From Zoroaster sp. YZ-2022 (taxonomy: Eukaryota; Echinodermata; Asteroidea; Forcipulatida; Zoroasteridae), in the NCBI GenBank assembly GCA_029582265.1, contig CM055828.1:29094618-29158617 (forward strand): a stretch of 64,000 nt of DNA, read 5' to 3'. Under the pieces are notes generated by a model. It was not told the DNA's origin and searched no databases. It saw only the letters and a list, made by a program, of their open reading frames with translations. Of the stretch, positions 1 through 12,400 are shown one piece after another. Position 1 is the first letter of the stretch. Each line of letters opens with the position of its first letter. The position numbers were made by a program, and so were the translations under genes.

Positions 1-534
1 CCAGTACATATGTACCTGTAATGTGCTTTTGGTATGTATCTACATTGTACATCTATTATAGTATTCCAAATTATGCAGTGTATTTATTTAAACAGAATGT
101 GTACAATGACTTCAGTGACTTAATGATGCATTTTTGTGTGTATTACTGTTTCACAGACAACTTTATTTTTAATCGGTACATTTCCCTTAAAAATGTAAAT
201 CTCTTTCAAAATGAGATATAATAAGTTAAACATTCTATTTTTGCCATAATTTGATCAAAAATGTATTTTTCAAGCTGTATTACAAATGCTACTGTTCACT
301 TACATGTAAATAATCAATTATTTTTTGCGAAATACATACATGTACGTTATCTGAAAGTTTTTACCGTTTTTATGAGGGAAATACCAGATTCATATGGGAT
401 ATTCTTTCACCACTATACACTATTAGGATACTAAAAAAAAACATAAATGATCACAAATTTATATGAAGCTTACATGGTGTAACGTTGATGATGGTATCAA
501 ACATCCCTTGAAATATCTGTCTGAGCTGCTTTAA

Positions 535-616
535 CCCTAACTCCCTAAGCATTGTTACTGAACAATAAAAATCCTTCAAAATCCTCCAACTGCTTTTGTT
601 GTCTAGGGAGTTAGGG
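535..616. mobile_element. 82-bp TTAA-flanked mini-MITE
   Basis: Flanked by TTAA at 531-534 and 617-620. The ends are CCCTAACTCCCTA and its near-complement TAGGGAGTTAGGG. CCC termini with TTAA targets are typical of piggyBac-type elements. A piece of another repeat (GTTGATGATGGTA) lies just upstream, as it does upstream of the relative at 56271. Confidence 0.7.
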
Positions 617-1572
617 TTAATTTTACTCAAACTACTTTGCATATATGAATTTTTGTCCTCTGGAGACATCAATTCCACGTTGAAATGAACACAACAAATT
701 ATCATGTATTTATGTTTTCTCATCAAAAAAACTTTCACAAATTGGTTTTTATACGTTGCGTCTTGATTCTTATCGAGTAAGATGCCATTTACAGACATTT
801 TATTTCCCAAAAGTGTGACCCAGCGTTAATTTACAGTGACTCATAGGAGTTTTATGAACATGTTGATAAGTAAACTGCACCCAGGAGGAAGAACATTCTT
901 TCTTGTGTATTTATTATTCATGAAGCACTCATCCTTTGCCAGAAGTGTTCACACATTTTGTGGGCCTGAAAAGGTTTATACTGAATTATAAATACACACC
1001 CTTTTATATGGGTTTTTGTATACAAAAATCTCTTTCAAAAAAAAAAAAAATAGAATCGTACATTTTGTTTTCTGCCCTTCCTACAGCAGAAATGATTACT
1101 TGCGTCGGTGCAAGGGCAATCAATTGTTTATTACCTGACGCAAGAATTTCATCAATTTATTTGAAATGGTGGGCTGCTCCCCCCCCCCCCCAACAAATCT
1201 ATATCCTAATGCTGCGAGAAAATTTAACAACCCCACTGTCTTTTTAGTGAAATACATTTTTTGGTGTATATTTGGGATTGTTATCAATGGATGAAAAATC
1301 ATTACACACACAAACCACCGGTATCACACAATTGTTTAAAAAAATACTTCCACTGGTTCAGTTTCATTGATCTTATTTACTTTTATTATAATAATATGAA
1401 GAGGTTTTTAAAACTGACTTTATATGTATGTTAAGAACAAAATGGCATAATGTGTAATTTATGTAACAGTTAGAATACTGTTTCTTAGTTTCATTAATCA
1501 TCACAGGTTTATATTATACTCGCTTTATGTCAAGTTGTATATAGAATTAATTATCCTGAGAAAAATTAATTG

Positions 1573-2419
1573 GGAAAAAAAGTTTCTGGTTATCAGTCAG
1601 CTTCAAAATCGGTGCAGTGACACGCTTTTTTTTTTTTTTTTTTTGCCAACAGGGATATATGAAATATGTGATACATTGTATATACGGGGACCAAATTTCC
1701 CATATTCAAAGTATGGTGGTTAAGAGAGGCCTCACAAATCGGGCAAACGTTCATACCCCTATGTGAAAAAGTCGTTTGAAACACAGCACAGCAGAATTCC
1801 AATCGGACATCGTTTCATAGCAAAAAAAAACAAAATTGAAAACTCATCACACCCATCGACGCATGGCACCCCAGACGCATCAGAGAGGCCATCGAGATCG
1901 TCAAACACGACACTGTGCCACAGGACATCGGTTTCTTCATCAGCGACATTTGGCGCCCCATACTACAGACTGAAGGATCTTCTATATCCAAAGTCCATAA
2001 CCAACCCCAGACTGAGGGATCCCCTATATCCTAAGTCAACCACCCTCCTTCCCCTGTGCTTGTTAACAACTGATTCAGTTCAGTGAGCACACACCTCTCC
2101 CCTTACACCTAGGATCCTAGTCCCATAGTCTCAGTTTCCCGCCTGCGCGCCTCAACGAACTAATCCTCCAGCAGGGGATGATCCTCCAGCAGCCTACTTA
2201 AGCAGCAGCAGTTTCAAGAGTCCGGCATTCTCCTGAGGACGATCAGAGCATACTGATCGAAACGTCGAGTTGTACCCCCAGTTCTTTTCAGAACTAATTA
2301 CTACTCAATTGAGATTCTTACATGGTGTCACCGCAATTAGTCTTACTTAAAATTGAAAATGCTGACGTGCGGGTCTGAGGCTACGTGCGCAGAAACCAGA
2401 GACTTTCTTTTTGGCCTTA
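1573..2419 (-). mobile_element. GGCC-poly(A) inverted-repeat element, copy A, split by a Penelope-like fragment
   Basis: Ends with GACTTTCTTTTTGGCCTTA and shares its interior (GAGGCCTCACAAATCGGGCA, GGACATCGTTTCATAGC) with copies near 8716-9066 and 56592-56994. The other two copies are in opposite orientation. The Penelope-like insertion occupies 1843-2348. No coding capacity was seen. Confidence 0.65.
1843..2348 (+). mobile_element. Penelope-like element, 3' terminal fragment
   Basis: Flanked by an 11-bp target duplication AAAATTGAAAA (1832-1842 and 2349-2359). One frame reads RRIREAIEI then KHDTVPQDIGFFIS, matching the C-terminal endonuclease region of the larger element at 44287-47328. The 3' sequence (CATTCTCCTGAGGACGATCA, GATCGAAACGT, GTTCTTTTCAGAAC, ACATGGTGT) also matches that element's end. 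It is 5' truncated and inactive. Confidence 0.8.
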
Positions 2420-2850
2420 TCTAAGCAAATTAAAATGTTTAAAATTTGCTCTCCGGCAACATAGCATAATCTTTGAAGTTAATTATTTTCTGATATTTCA
2501 TCACCACCTTACAAATAAAAACCCAGAGTAACTACTGTAATATTGGACTCTAGAATGAGCCCATATTCTGCATGACATTTCATTATAAACATGTATTTAA
2601 CAGCTGATATTATCGCTAGAAATGTATCACACATTGGTTCATAATTAGACCTGATTTAGTGAACAGACTTTCAATAAAAAGGAAAACAGTATTATTTCAA
2701 AACAATATATTCACTTTATTATTGGCACACCTACAATCTTGGTAACATTTGTTGGAAACCCCCCCCCCCCCACGCAATATTGGAGGCCTGTGCTTTGACT
2801 CTGCAAAACCTTCTCAACCTTGAACAGCGATTAGTGTCCAAATATAATAT

Positions 2851-3060
2851 TTAAGGTTTTGCATGGTGGAATATCGATATCGTTTCGGTTTGCGGTAACA
2901 CCATGTGTTTATCTCGACTGTCGCTAAGTGAGATTATGGTTCAGGGGAGAACCGATATCGGGCAATTCGTTTCTCAACCTACGCTAAGTGTCCAACTAAT
3001 TGTAGGCCGTCAGTCTGTGTCGTTTCTCTATGGTCTGAGTGAGACAAGATTATACATGTG
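2851..3060 (+). repeat. Fragment of the Penelope-related palindromic terminal repeat
   Basis: Contains TTTTGCATGGTGGAATATCG, GGTTTGCGGTAACACCATG and GTCGCTAAGTGAGATTATGG, all shared with the arms at 27911-28238 and 44287-47328. The right half is diverged. Confidence 0.65.
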
Positions 3061-3283
3061 CATGTCCCACATTTCACCTTTGTAAATCATAGTAATAAAG
3101 GAAAAACTTTGTCTCTATTTTCAAGTCACTGTAGTGTTGTATAATGAAACTTATGTACATAATGCTTGAATCATACATATGTAATACTACACAAATGCAT
3201 TTTGCACACAGAGTTGCTTAGCGGAATTTCTTTGGTTACCAGCCAAACTTACACATTTTGGCTGGTAGTCTGGTTTCCCTACA

Positions 3284-3490
3284 TTTTGTTGTGCCCAGAA
3301 CTCATTTTTCTACTTTTGCTGATAGAGCATTCTCCGTCTTTGGCCCCAAAATCTGGAATAAGCTTCCTGCATATATATCAGAGATGCCAGTTCAATCCAC
3401 ACCTTCAAGACACTTCTTAAAGCTCACAATTTTCATTCTGTGCCTCAGAGCAAACGTTTTGATTTTGGCGCTATACAAATGACTTTTGAT
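3284..3490 (+). pseudogene. LINE reverse-transcriptase C-terminal remnant (CR1/L2-like)
   Basis: Across frame shifts the translation gives FADRAFSVFGPKIWNKLP, then SEMPVQSTPS and a LLKAHNF-like end. This resembles the conserved C-terminus of CR1/L2-type polyproteins ([14 protein letters not shown] in the LINE at 12270). It is short and broken. Confidence 0.55.
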
Positions 3491-3566
3491 TGATTTTTTT
3501 ATATTTGCTTAACAGCAGCTATATGAAATTAGGAGTCTTAATGAAACATTACAAAAAGTGCACGCT

Positions 3567-4025
3567 GTATGACATAAAACACAATAAAGGGGGCCACTTT
3601 CCTACCGTCACGTCACGTTAGCAGTTTTTCTAATGGTTGTAATTTTTTTTTAAATATCTGAAACCACCCAAAAACAATTTCAACATTTGAATAGACATGC
3701 ATGCTTATCCTAAAGATAATTTGAGTTGATTATTACTATTACTTTTTTTAATTACCCTAAAATTTCCATCAATAAATGGACGGAAAAGTGAGGTAATTTT
3801 TTCCATCCAATTTTTATGGAAATTTGAGGGTAAAAAATAAATTTAAAAATTAAAAAATAAAATAAATCAACTCAAATTAGTTCTAGTATAAGCCTGCATG
3901 TCCATTCACATGTTGAAACACTTTTTGGTCGGTTTCAGGTACTTAAAAATAAATAACAACCATTGGAAAAACTGCTAACGTGACGGATGCAAAGTGGCCC
4001 CCTTTATTGTGTTTTATGTCGTATG
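3567..4025. mobile_element. Fold-back MITE with about 200-bp arms
   Basis: The left arm starts GACATAAAACACAATAAAGG and GGGCCACTTT. The right arm is its imperfect complement, ending CCTTTATTGTGTTTTATGTC. The arms meet in an AT-rich centre near 3790. No open frame of interest. Confidence 0.75.
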
Positions 4026-4241
4026 AACAGTGTACCTCAACATTACATGGATCAACAGAGATGGTCAGCTTTTGAAGTAAACATAATTAGTGACATCCTG
4101 CATGTGTAAAAAATAGACAATAGTCCCATGAAAAGGTGTAACAGCAGGGCATGACAAACAACGTGCATATTGTCGCATAGATCGTACTTACTTCAGTGTC
4201 TAGTCTTGCCTCAAGTCAGCTCTTGAAATGAGCCTAAATTA

Positions 4242-4385
4242 ATTATTCTATATTTAGATGTCTATGATGCAATATGTTCATAGAGGTGCCAAGCAAACGG
4301 GCTACCAGCAAAAATGAATACATTTTGTATGAAAGTTTGGCTGGTTACCAAAGATACATTCTAAGCAAATTTGTCTTGCTTTATA
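4242..4385. repeat. Short dispersed repeat containing the GTTTGGCTGGTTACCA motif
   Basis: Related pieces sit near 3205-3275 (TTTCTTTGGTTACCAGCC) and 36717-36905, sharing the sequence around AAAGTTTGGCTGGTTACCAA. Probably a decayed inverted-repeat element. A C-rich run lies just to its right at 4404-4420. Confidence 0.45.
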
Positions 4386-4812
4386 GCATCTCTGATACTT
4401 TGCGCCCCCCCCCCCCCCCGAGATCTGGCAGGCAGAAAATGTTTAATTACCACAATTTAACAAAAACAACATTATTTCATTGTTTAGTTTGTAAACATTT
4501 TGATGCAGTATCGAATAATTCATGATTTGATTTTTAAGAAAAACTCTTTGCCACAGATGTATCATACATTTTAGCACAGCTATAAATGTGTTAATAAACA
4601 ATGTTCTATTACATAAGTTGACTTTGGTTCATTGTAAAGCTCAAAATTAAAAATTAAAAATAGTTGGGATGACATTTGATAAATCTTATACTTTGACAAA
4701 TGTGCCTCAAAATCACACTCGCTCTATAGACTAAGGCTATATTAACTATTGTTGAAAAATCATATTTACATTGGTTATAGATGATGTGACATGTGATTTA
4801 TAACCTGAACCA

Positions 4813-5287
4813 GAAAACAAATATCGACTGCTACAAGTGGTACAGTAAAACTAGCCTCCTGAGGTGATCCTTGGAGCGTTCTATTTTCCCAGGGCTTTGC
4901 CTCGGGAAAATAGAACGCTTTAGGGATCACCGAGGGAGACTAGTTTTACTGTATCACGAGTAAAAACAGTCAATATTTGTTTTATAACACTTCATTCATA
5001 GATTCTGCACAATTTATTAAGAGACCTGCTACAATAAATCAAACCAATACATGACTTTCATTAACTTGACAACACTCCGAAATTAATTGACCTTCTGTAA
5101 CACGTATTTATTCATGTTGTAACAACAGCATTGACGCGTTTAGACCAATTTCATGGGCTAGTTCATTGGTTGCCATGGGCTAGTCTTTCCTTGTTTGCTT
5201 GGCATTACAGTAAATGTAGCGAACATCATGTGACACGTAGCTCTCAACCAATCACAAGACAGAATCTATGTATGAGGTGTTATAAAA
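4813..5287. mobile_element. Two adjacent palindromic elements
   Basis: The first (4813-4986) has arms AAACAAATATCGACTG and TACAGTAAAACTAG around an inner hairpin with GGAGCGTTCTATTTTCCC. The second (about 4982-5287) has ends TTATAACACTTCATTCATAG and its imperfect complement. No coding content. Confidence 0.55.
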
Positions 5288-5504
5288 CCCGATGTTTTCC
5301 ATTTCACACTGCTACTAACTGTAAGCATAGCAGAGTCAGTTATTATTGAAAGCTTCAATGCACCATGCCAGATTTTCTTGCTAATCTGTGAAATACGTTT
5401 TATATCAAGCAAATTGTTTTACCGATATAGGCAGCAGAAAATTTGCTTACCGTTAAGCAGCGCTGTGATTATTTGCCCCAGGTCACATGATAAAACGCTT
5501 CTAA

Positions 5505-6089
5505 CTAGGGGTGGACGATATCGTAATGATACGATATTCAAAACATCATCGGCTAAATTGGTTATGGTTTTGAAGATATGGCCATGATTTATTGACGATA
5601 TTCCAAAAATATTGCTCTTTTTTGTTAAAATATCGCCGGAGTGACAAATTGTTTTCAAAATTCATATCATACAGTAAAATCAACAACTAAAAAAAAAAAC
5701 CAGTTCAAAATCACAACGTGCACCGCTCATGTTCCCAGGACCGTACCATTATGAAAATGCCATCATTTGAATGGGAAACATGGGCTACATTATGAGTGGG
5801 TCAATCAACAGTCGGCCAAGACACAGTACCAACAAGTACTCGGCTCATTCTGGAGTGATTCAGCTGCATCTTTGATAATTTTCAGAACCGTTTATTACCT
5901 ATGCAACTTCCCTGTAGAACTTGCATGTAAAAGTAGTTCATATTTCGGTGTTTAATGTTGTTAATGTACGACACATACATTTTTTCATGTATTTAAAAAA
6001 TCCACGTATTGAGACGATAGTATCATATAGCGCCGATATCATGGCCGTTGATAATCGACAATCAAAAAAATTCAATATCGTCACCCCTA
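5505..6089. mobile_element. hAT-like non-autonomous element beside the ALDH16A1 stop codon
   Basis: Flanked by an 8-bp duplication GCTTCTAA (5497-5504 and 6090-6097). The ends are CTAGGGGTGGACGATATCG and, on the complement, TAGGGGTGACGATATTG. An 8-bp target duplication and the TAGGGGTG terminus fit the hAT superfamily. It begins 90 bp past the ALDH16A1 stop. Confidence 0.8.
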
Positions 6090-6178
6090 GCTTCTAAGAT
6101 AAATTTTTGTTCTTGATTTCTTTGATACCTGATTATGTTAAGCACCAGAAACAAACTCTTCAACTTGGACTCTCACGT

Positions 6179-6478
6179 TCAGTTGGCAAAAATATCTCCC
6201 ATGGGTATCCAGATGTTCTTGACCTGCGTTACCTGGTAGAGAAACTCCTCCCCTTGTCCCTGCGACTTATTCGTCCAATCACGGTCTCTGCCGTAGTTCA
6301 CCCATGTACGTTTCAGATTGTTGGCCGAGGACCACTCCACGAACTTGGAACCCTCCGCCGAGCCAAAGTACCACATGGACTGGACGTCTTGATGTTCGGC
6401 TAGGGTTTTGGTCAGATGTTCTCGGTTACCAGTGATAATGTTCACCACGCCTCCAGGCAGGTCAGATGTGTCAAATAC
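6179..6478 (-). CDS. ALDH16A1: ALDH16A1 exon 13, 3' terminal coding exon (residues 733-831)
   Basis: Starts [17 protein letters not shown], carries [18 protein letters not shown] and ends [11 protein letters not shown] with a TGA stop at 6179-6181. A hAT-like element begins 90 bp beyond the stop, so any longer 3'UTR would run into it. Candidate AATAAA signals on the minus strand near 5890 and 5590 lie inside that element. Confidence 0.95.
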   Translation of the reverse strand, partial: VFDTSDLPGGVVNIITGNREHLTKTLAEHQDVQSMWYFGSAEGSKFVEWSSANNLKRTWVNYGRDRDWTNKSQGQGEEFLYQVTQVKNIWIPMGDIFAN

Positions 6479-9400
6479 CTTCAAAATACGATATCAAAAA
6501 TTGTTACAAAATAAAAATTGAAAAATGATGACAACATAAAATAAATTTATCAAATTTTTGCAAAAGGATGCATTAATTAAGACATATCGGAGGTTTCCCC
6601 TCCAGAATTTGTCTGTAGTTTTCCCTCCCACATCTAAACCTGAACATTTCTCGATCGTCTTCTCTTCAGGCTGATGAGCTACAGTGCTTTCACCTTATTC
6701 ACGATAACTACAAAAGTGAGGATGTTAATTCCTACAACCATACTCTGAACCTTACAAGCGAAAAGGCCCAATAATCTGATAGTTCCAAAGAAAAGTTCAT
6801 TCCTGACATAAGGAATAAATATTGGATGTAGCTAAACCCTCCTACTACTACAAGGAATCAGTCAATATTTTGATATACTTGCCAAGGTATATCTAGTGCA
6901 CTTAAAAGTCGAACGCTGTTAAACCTTACGTGTAGTAAGTACATTTACAGGTCAAAATGAGTTGACCATGTTTGACTGGTAAAAGCATTGTCTGGTATTG
7001 TTCAGGGTGGACAAAATGACAGTAAACACCAGTCAAAAATGCCCCTGTGTGTACATTTGGGTCAACAGTCAAAACAGACAGTTGACTGATTTTGACCTCT
7101 ATAGCTACTTGCCACTAAAGTGCAGCTATAGTTGGAGGGTTAATTTACTTAAAATTCAGTGACATTTGAAAGCGAGGTTGCCCCTGCCGAACAGACAAAA
7201 CTAGGTAAGTTACTATAATGAGAATGTAAATGTACACAACCTCTTGTATTCAGAGAATAAGACATTAGGCCAACAAAAAAAAGATGTTGAGTTGCCCTCC
7301 ACCGACCGACCCAAAAGTGCTGAAATCTCGGGTCGGGTTTTTTTTTCCCCGTCATTCATAGGCCTATTTATTTTTAATGAAACTTACCAATTTTCTTTGT
7401 ATAAAACATAATACGTTTGATTTGTGAAATTTTCCACTTTTTTTACCGGTAAATTTACCGGTACCCAAGACTCAATCTACATGTTTTCAAATCGAATGGC
7501 CCCGGCCCTCACATGGTGCACTGCCTTCGCACACACTGTGTGCCAACGATTGCGACTCAAATCTACACGTTTTCCAATCGAATGGCCCCTCACATGTTTT
7601 CCACTGGTCGGCACTGTTTTGTATGTCAACGATTGCGACTCAATCTACACGTTTCAAATCAAATGGCCCTCACACGCCAGCACTGGCTCCCCGCACTGTA
7701 TGTGTGTGTCAACGATTGCGACTCAATCTACACGTTTTCAAATCGAATGGCCACTCACATGTTGCATATTGAGCATTGCACGCAATATGGATGAATTTGC
7801 TGTGTCAATCACAGCGAAAAGTACAACAAAAATGCTTGGGATACTTTTATTCTGAAGCAAAATTCCTTGCTGATAGGTATACAAATGAAAAACATGGTAT
7901 GTGGTTTCAGTTCCAATGCATTTCAATCTTAAAATGACAGTCAAGGGGGGAAAAAAAATAAATAAAATAAATAAATAAAAAATCCCGACCGACCGACCCC
8001 TTCAAATATTTTCACTGGAGGGCAACTCAACAATTTTTTTTTGTTGGCCTTATACAGGGGTGTGATTTGACAAAAGTAAACAAAAATCCTGACAAATGGG
8101 TAGCGGTCCTGGGTCTCTCTTTGGTCTAGAAGACAAAGCCCCCTGAACCTCCTGGATGTTTATTTTTTGGAGGATTTACAGACTCTCCACATCCACATTA
8201 ACAAGAGGTTTGGACACAATATAGGCTACTTCTTTCTTTCCTTGGTGGCTGCTTCTCTTCTTTGAAGAAAATTTTGTGGCAAATGGAGATTTTAAAAAAA
8301 TCCTGAAATCAGGAAAAGTCCTGAGAAATAACAGACCTGATTATATAAGATGGCTATGAACTCACTATGAATAAGGTGAAGATGAGTTTTCTGAGGAATC
8401 CTTTGTCTCATTACCAGAAAGATATTTAATAAAATACAAATAGTTTGTTATTGGAAATTACCAAAAGTGTATGGGAGTCTCTGAAGGCCAAACTCACCTG
8501 GTAAAAGTCCAAAGCGACCGTTGGGTATTTCTCGCTTGGAATAATAACGACAGCATTGCCTCTGACTACGGCAGGAGCAAAGAGCGACACGAACGCCAGC
8601 AGGGGAGAGACATCGGGGCAGGCGATCCCGATCACACCCACTGGCTCGTGGATTTTGACAGTGGCACCATAAAGCAAGGTTTCCTGTATTCAGAGAAAAA
8701 TGGAAATAAGGTAATAAAAAGTATCCGGTTTCTGGTCTCTGCGAGCGTCACCTCAGACCTGTGCGTCGGCATTTTAATTTCCTTTTTTTTGTTGCTATGA
8801 AACGATGTCCAATTGCAGCCAAAATTGCTGGATCGATTGGATCTCTGCTGTGCTGTGTTTTAAATGACTTTTTCACAGAGGGGTATTAACATTTTACCGA
8901 TTTGTGAGGCCTCTCTTAGCCACCATACTTTGTATATGGGAAATTTGGTCCCCGTGTATACATGTATCACGTATATCCCTGTTGGCAAAAAAAACAAAAA
9001 CACGTCACCATGCCGATTTTGAAGCCGACCGATGACCAGAAACCGGAGACTTTTTTTTTTTGGCCTAAAGTGTGCTGTTTTAGATAAGTGTTAAAAAACC
9101 AGTGTACTGAAAGGCAGCATTACCACACTACAACCCACTGTCCTTGCTACTAAAATTAGATTGATTTCTATAAAGCCCCTTTCAAAAGCAAATAACTAAC
9201 CTGTACACTACCGCCAAACTTATCGGCATAGGCTCCCCAATAGAACAACCTCTGGACAGACATGTCGACCTCTCGCAATGCTTCTTCCATACTCTGACCT
9301 GTCATGTGACAGAGGTCACCGGCTACCTCGCTGCGGCGAAGCTCCAGATTTTCGGCCATGTAGTAGACAATCTGGGCACGATTGTGAGCTGCTCGCTTCC

Positions 9401-12400
9401 CCCACCTTTTGAAAAGACAAAAAGAGAAAAAAAAAACTTTTTCAAAATGTGTTTTCCGCGTAAGCTTGGACGATAACACGATTCTAAGCTTGGGCGATAA
9501 CACGATTCTAAGCTTGGGCGATAATACGATTCTAAGCTTGGGCGATAACACCATTCTAAGCTTGGGCGATAACACCATTCTAAGCTTGGGCGGTAACACG
9601 ATTCTAAGCTTGGGCGATAACACGATTCTAAGCTTGGGCGATAACACAATTCTAAGCTTGGGCGATAACACGATTCTAAGCTTGGACGATAACACGATTC
9701 TAAGCTTGGACGATAACACCATTCTAAGCTTGGGCGATAACACCATTCTAAGCTTGGACGATAACACCATTCTAAGCTTGGGCGATAACACCATTCTAAG
9801 CTTGGGCGATAACACCATTCTAAGCTTGGGCGATAACACCATTCTAAGCTTGGACGATAACACCATTCTAAGCTTGGGCGATAACACCATTCTAAGCTTG
9901 GGCGATAACACCATTCTAAGCTTGGGCGATAACACGATAATATCGAATATCGCGATACATTTTTTTTTTATTCGATTACGATATCGAGAACCTTTTTCAG
10001 TTATCGAGACATCGGTAAATTGCGATTAACAAAATATATCGCAATTTAAAAAAAAATTCGCCATTGTGAGTCAAGTAAGAAATTACATGGAAACAAAATT
10101 AGAGCAGTCTTTTCAGAAACAAAAGCGAACTACTTCGGAAGTACATACACGATCTGCAAACGAATTTGCGATTTATCGTGACGCTTGTAGAGGGGTACAT
10201 ACCTCTGGTTATTGGCTCTAAAGCGATCATGCATGAATGAAAAAATAATTGCGATATTAACGAAAATCGCGGTATATGTTTGCCGATATATCGTGGATGA
10301 AAAAGATCGATATCGCCCAAGCTTATTTCCGTGCATTGGTAGATGTTTTGTTTAATAAAACAATGAGACACTGGATAATCCTGTATTGGATGTAAAACAC
10401 TTGGCTAACTCACTGGTGTCAATTGGCACACCAAAGGAACAGTACAGGGGTGTCATTGGGCAGTTTTGAAAAATCCACGTAAATTTAGCTAGGGGTATTG
10501 GGGCTGCTGTTGTGAACAGCGCTGGGGTGAAATCTATAGTTCTGAGCGTTTGCTTTGCTTTCTTTTATTGCTTAAATCTTTAAAATCCGGAAGATCACAA
10601 CATTGCGATTTGTAAAAATCCGAAAATCCGGACAAATCACACCTCTGACAGTAATTGGCCAATAGAAACCACCATATATACATGTGAAATTTCTCTAAAA
10701 TCCATCAACATGCCGTAAAAAGGCACCCCAATTGTTGGACTTTGATGGAATTGGTACAGTAGCAAATGCAAAGCATCCATGGCTTAGCTATACACAGTCC
10801 TGAATCCAACAAAAGCAGCCGGTGGAGTTTGATGGATTTGGTGCACATGGCTACATGCTTTATTCGCTGGGCTATTCTGTGGAGTACTGAATCCAACAAA
10901 AGCAGTCGGTGGAGTTTGATGGATTTGGTGCACATGGCTACATGCTCTATTCGCTGGGCTATACTGTGGAGTACTGAATCCAACAAAAGCAGCCGGTGGA
11001 GTTTGATGGATTTGGTGCACATGGCTACATGCTCTATTCGCTGGGCTATACTGTGGAGTACTGAATCCAACAAAAGCAGCCGGTGGAGTTTGATGGATTT
11101 GGTGCACATGGCTACATGCTCTATTCGTTGGGCTATACTGTGGAGTACTGAATCCAACAAAAGCAGTCGGTGGAGTTTGATGGATTTGGTGCACATGGCT
11201 ACATGCTGTATTCACTGGGTTATACTGTGGAGTACTGAATCCGCCAAAAATCAAGCAAAACCATGTGGTGGATTTTGATGGAGTTGGGGTAGTTTGGGTT
11301 AAGGAGAAAATAGTGCAAATGCATTCACATTTGTTAGTATGCATTCAGATTTGTTAGTATGCATTCTGATGTGGAAAATGGATCACAGTCATGATCCATG
11401 ATTTAAAATTTGCAATACCTTTCACTTTTCCAAAAAAATGACAGCATGTCAGATGGAATGAATATTTCGGGATTGAAATGCAGTGCTAATGTTGACGTCA
11501 TAGATTAACGGCGAATGATTCGCAGCTTTTGACAATCACAATCTGCTTCGCATTCGTGTTTGGCTGAAGTGTGAACCGCCTTTCTATAGCGCCCCTCCCC
11601 CATCTCTGGATTTCAGCATCAGGCCAAACGATATTCCTGATCTCAGGAAGCTCTTGCCATGATCCTTACCCCGGAGCAGCTTTGTGCGCAGCCTCCACAG
11701 CATTCCTCATGTCTTTACGATTCCCGTCACCAACCAGAGCGATCATGTCCCCAGCAGGACTGAGGATCTGACGGGAGTACTGACCGTCTGGGCGTTTCTG
11801 CGCACCACCATAGTACATCTTGTAAGTACGGTCCACTCTGAAAACCATAAGAGTTTTCAGTTAGATGGAAGGCACAAACATTGGCAATAAAATGTTGGCA
11901 AACCTGCTTATAAGAGTATGCTTACTCTTTGTGAATCAAGATATACATTAAAGGGAAGGTACAACATTGGTAATGTTGGCAAAACTGCTTCTATGAGTAT
12001 GCTTACTCACTTTGAATGAAGATATACATTGAAGGGAAGGTACAACATTGGTAATGTTGGCAAAACTGCCTCTATGAGTATGCTTACTCACTTTGAATCA
12101 AGATATACATTAAAGGGAAGGTACAACATTGGTAATGTTGGCAAAACTGTTTCTATGAGTATGCTTACTCTCTTTGAATCAAGATATACATTGAAGGGAA
12201 GGTACAACATTGGTAATGTTGGCAAAACTGCTTCTACGAGTATGCTTACTCTCTTTGAATCAAGATGTAATAATAATAATAATAATAATAAAGATTTATA
12301 GCGCGCACATATCCACCCTGCTGGGCGCTCAAGGCGCGGAAACAAAGAAAAAACATGAATACAAACAATATACAATGATAGCATAGGGGAAAAAAAAAAA

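Noticed and set aside
9168..10029. Open frames of 255 and 206 residues with 8-residue repeats
   Set aside because: Produced by the 24-bp minisatellite. The minus frame only happens to run into true exon 11.
10705..11344. Three overlapping repeat proteins of 160-190 residues
   Set aside because: Frame-preserving 87-bp tandem repeat read in three frames, with no independent coding evidence.
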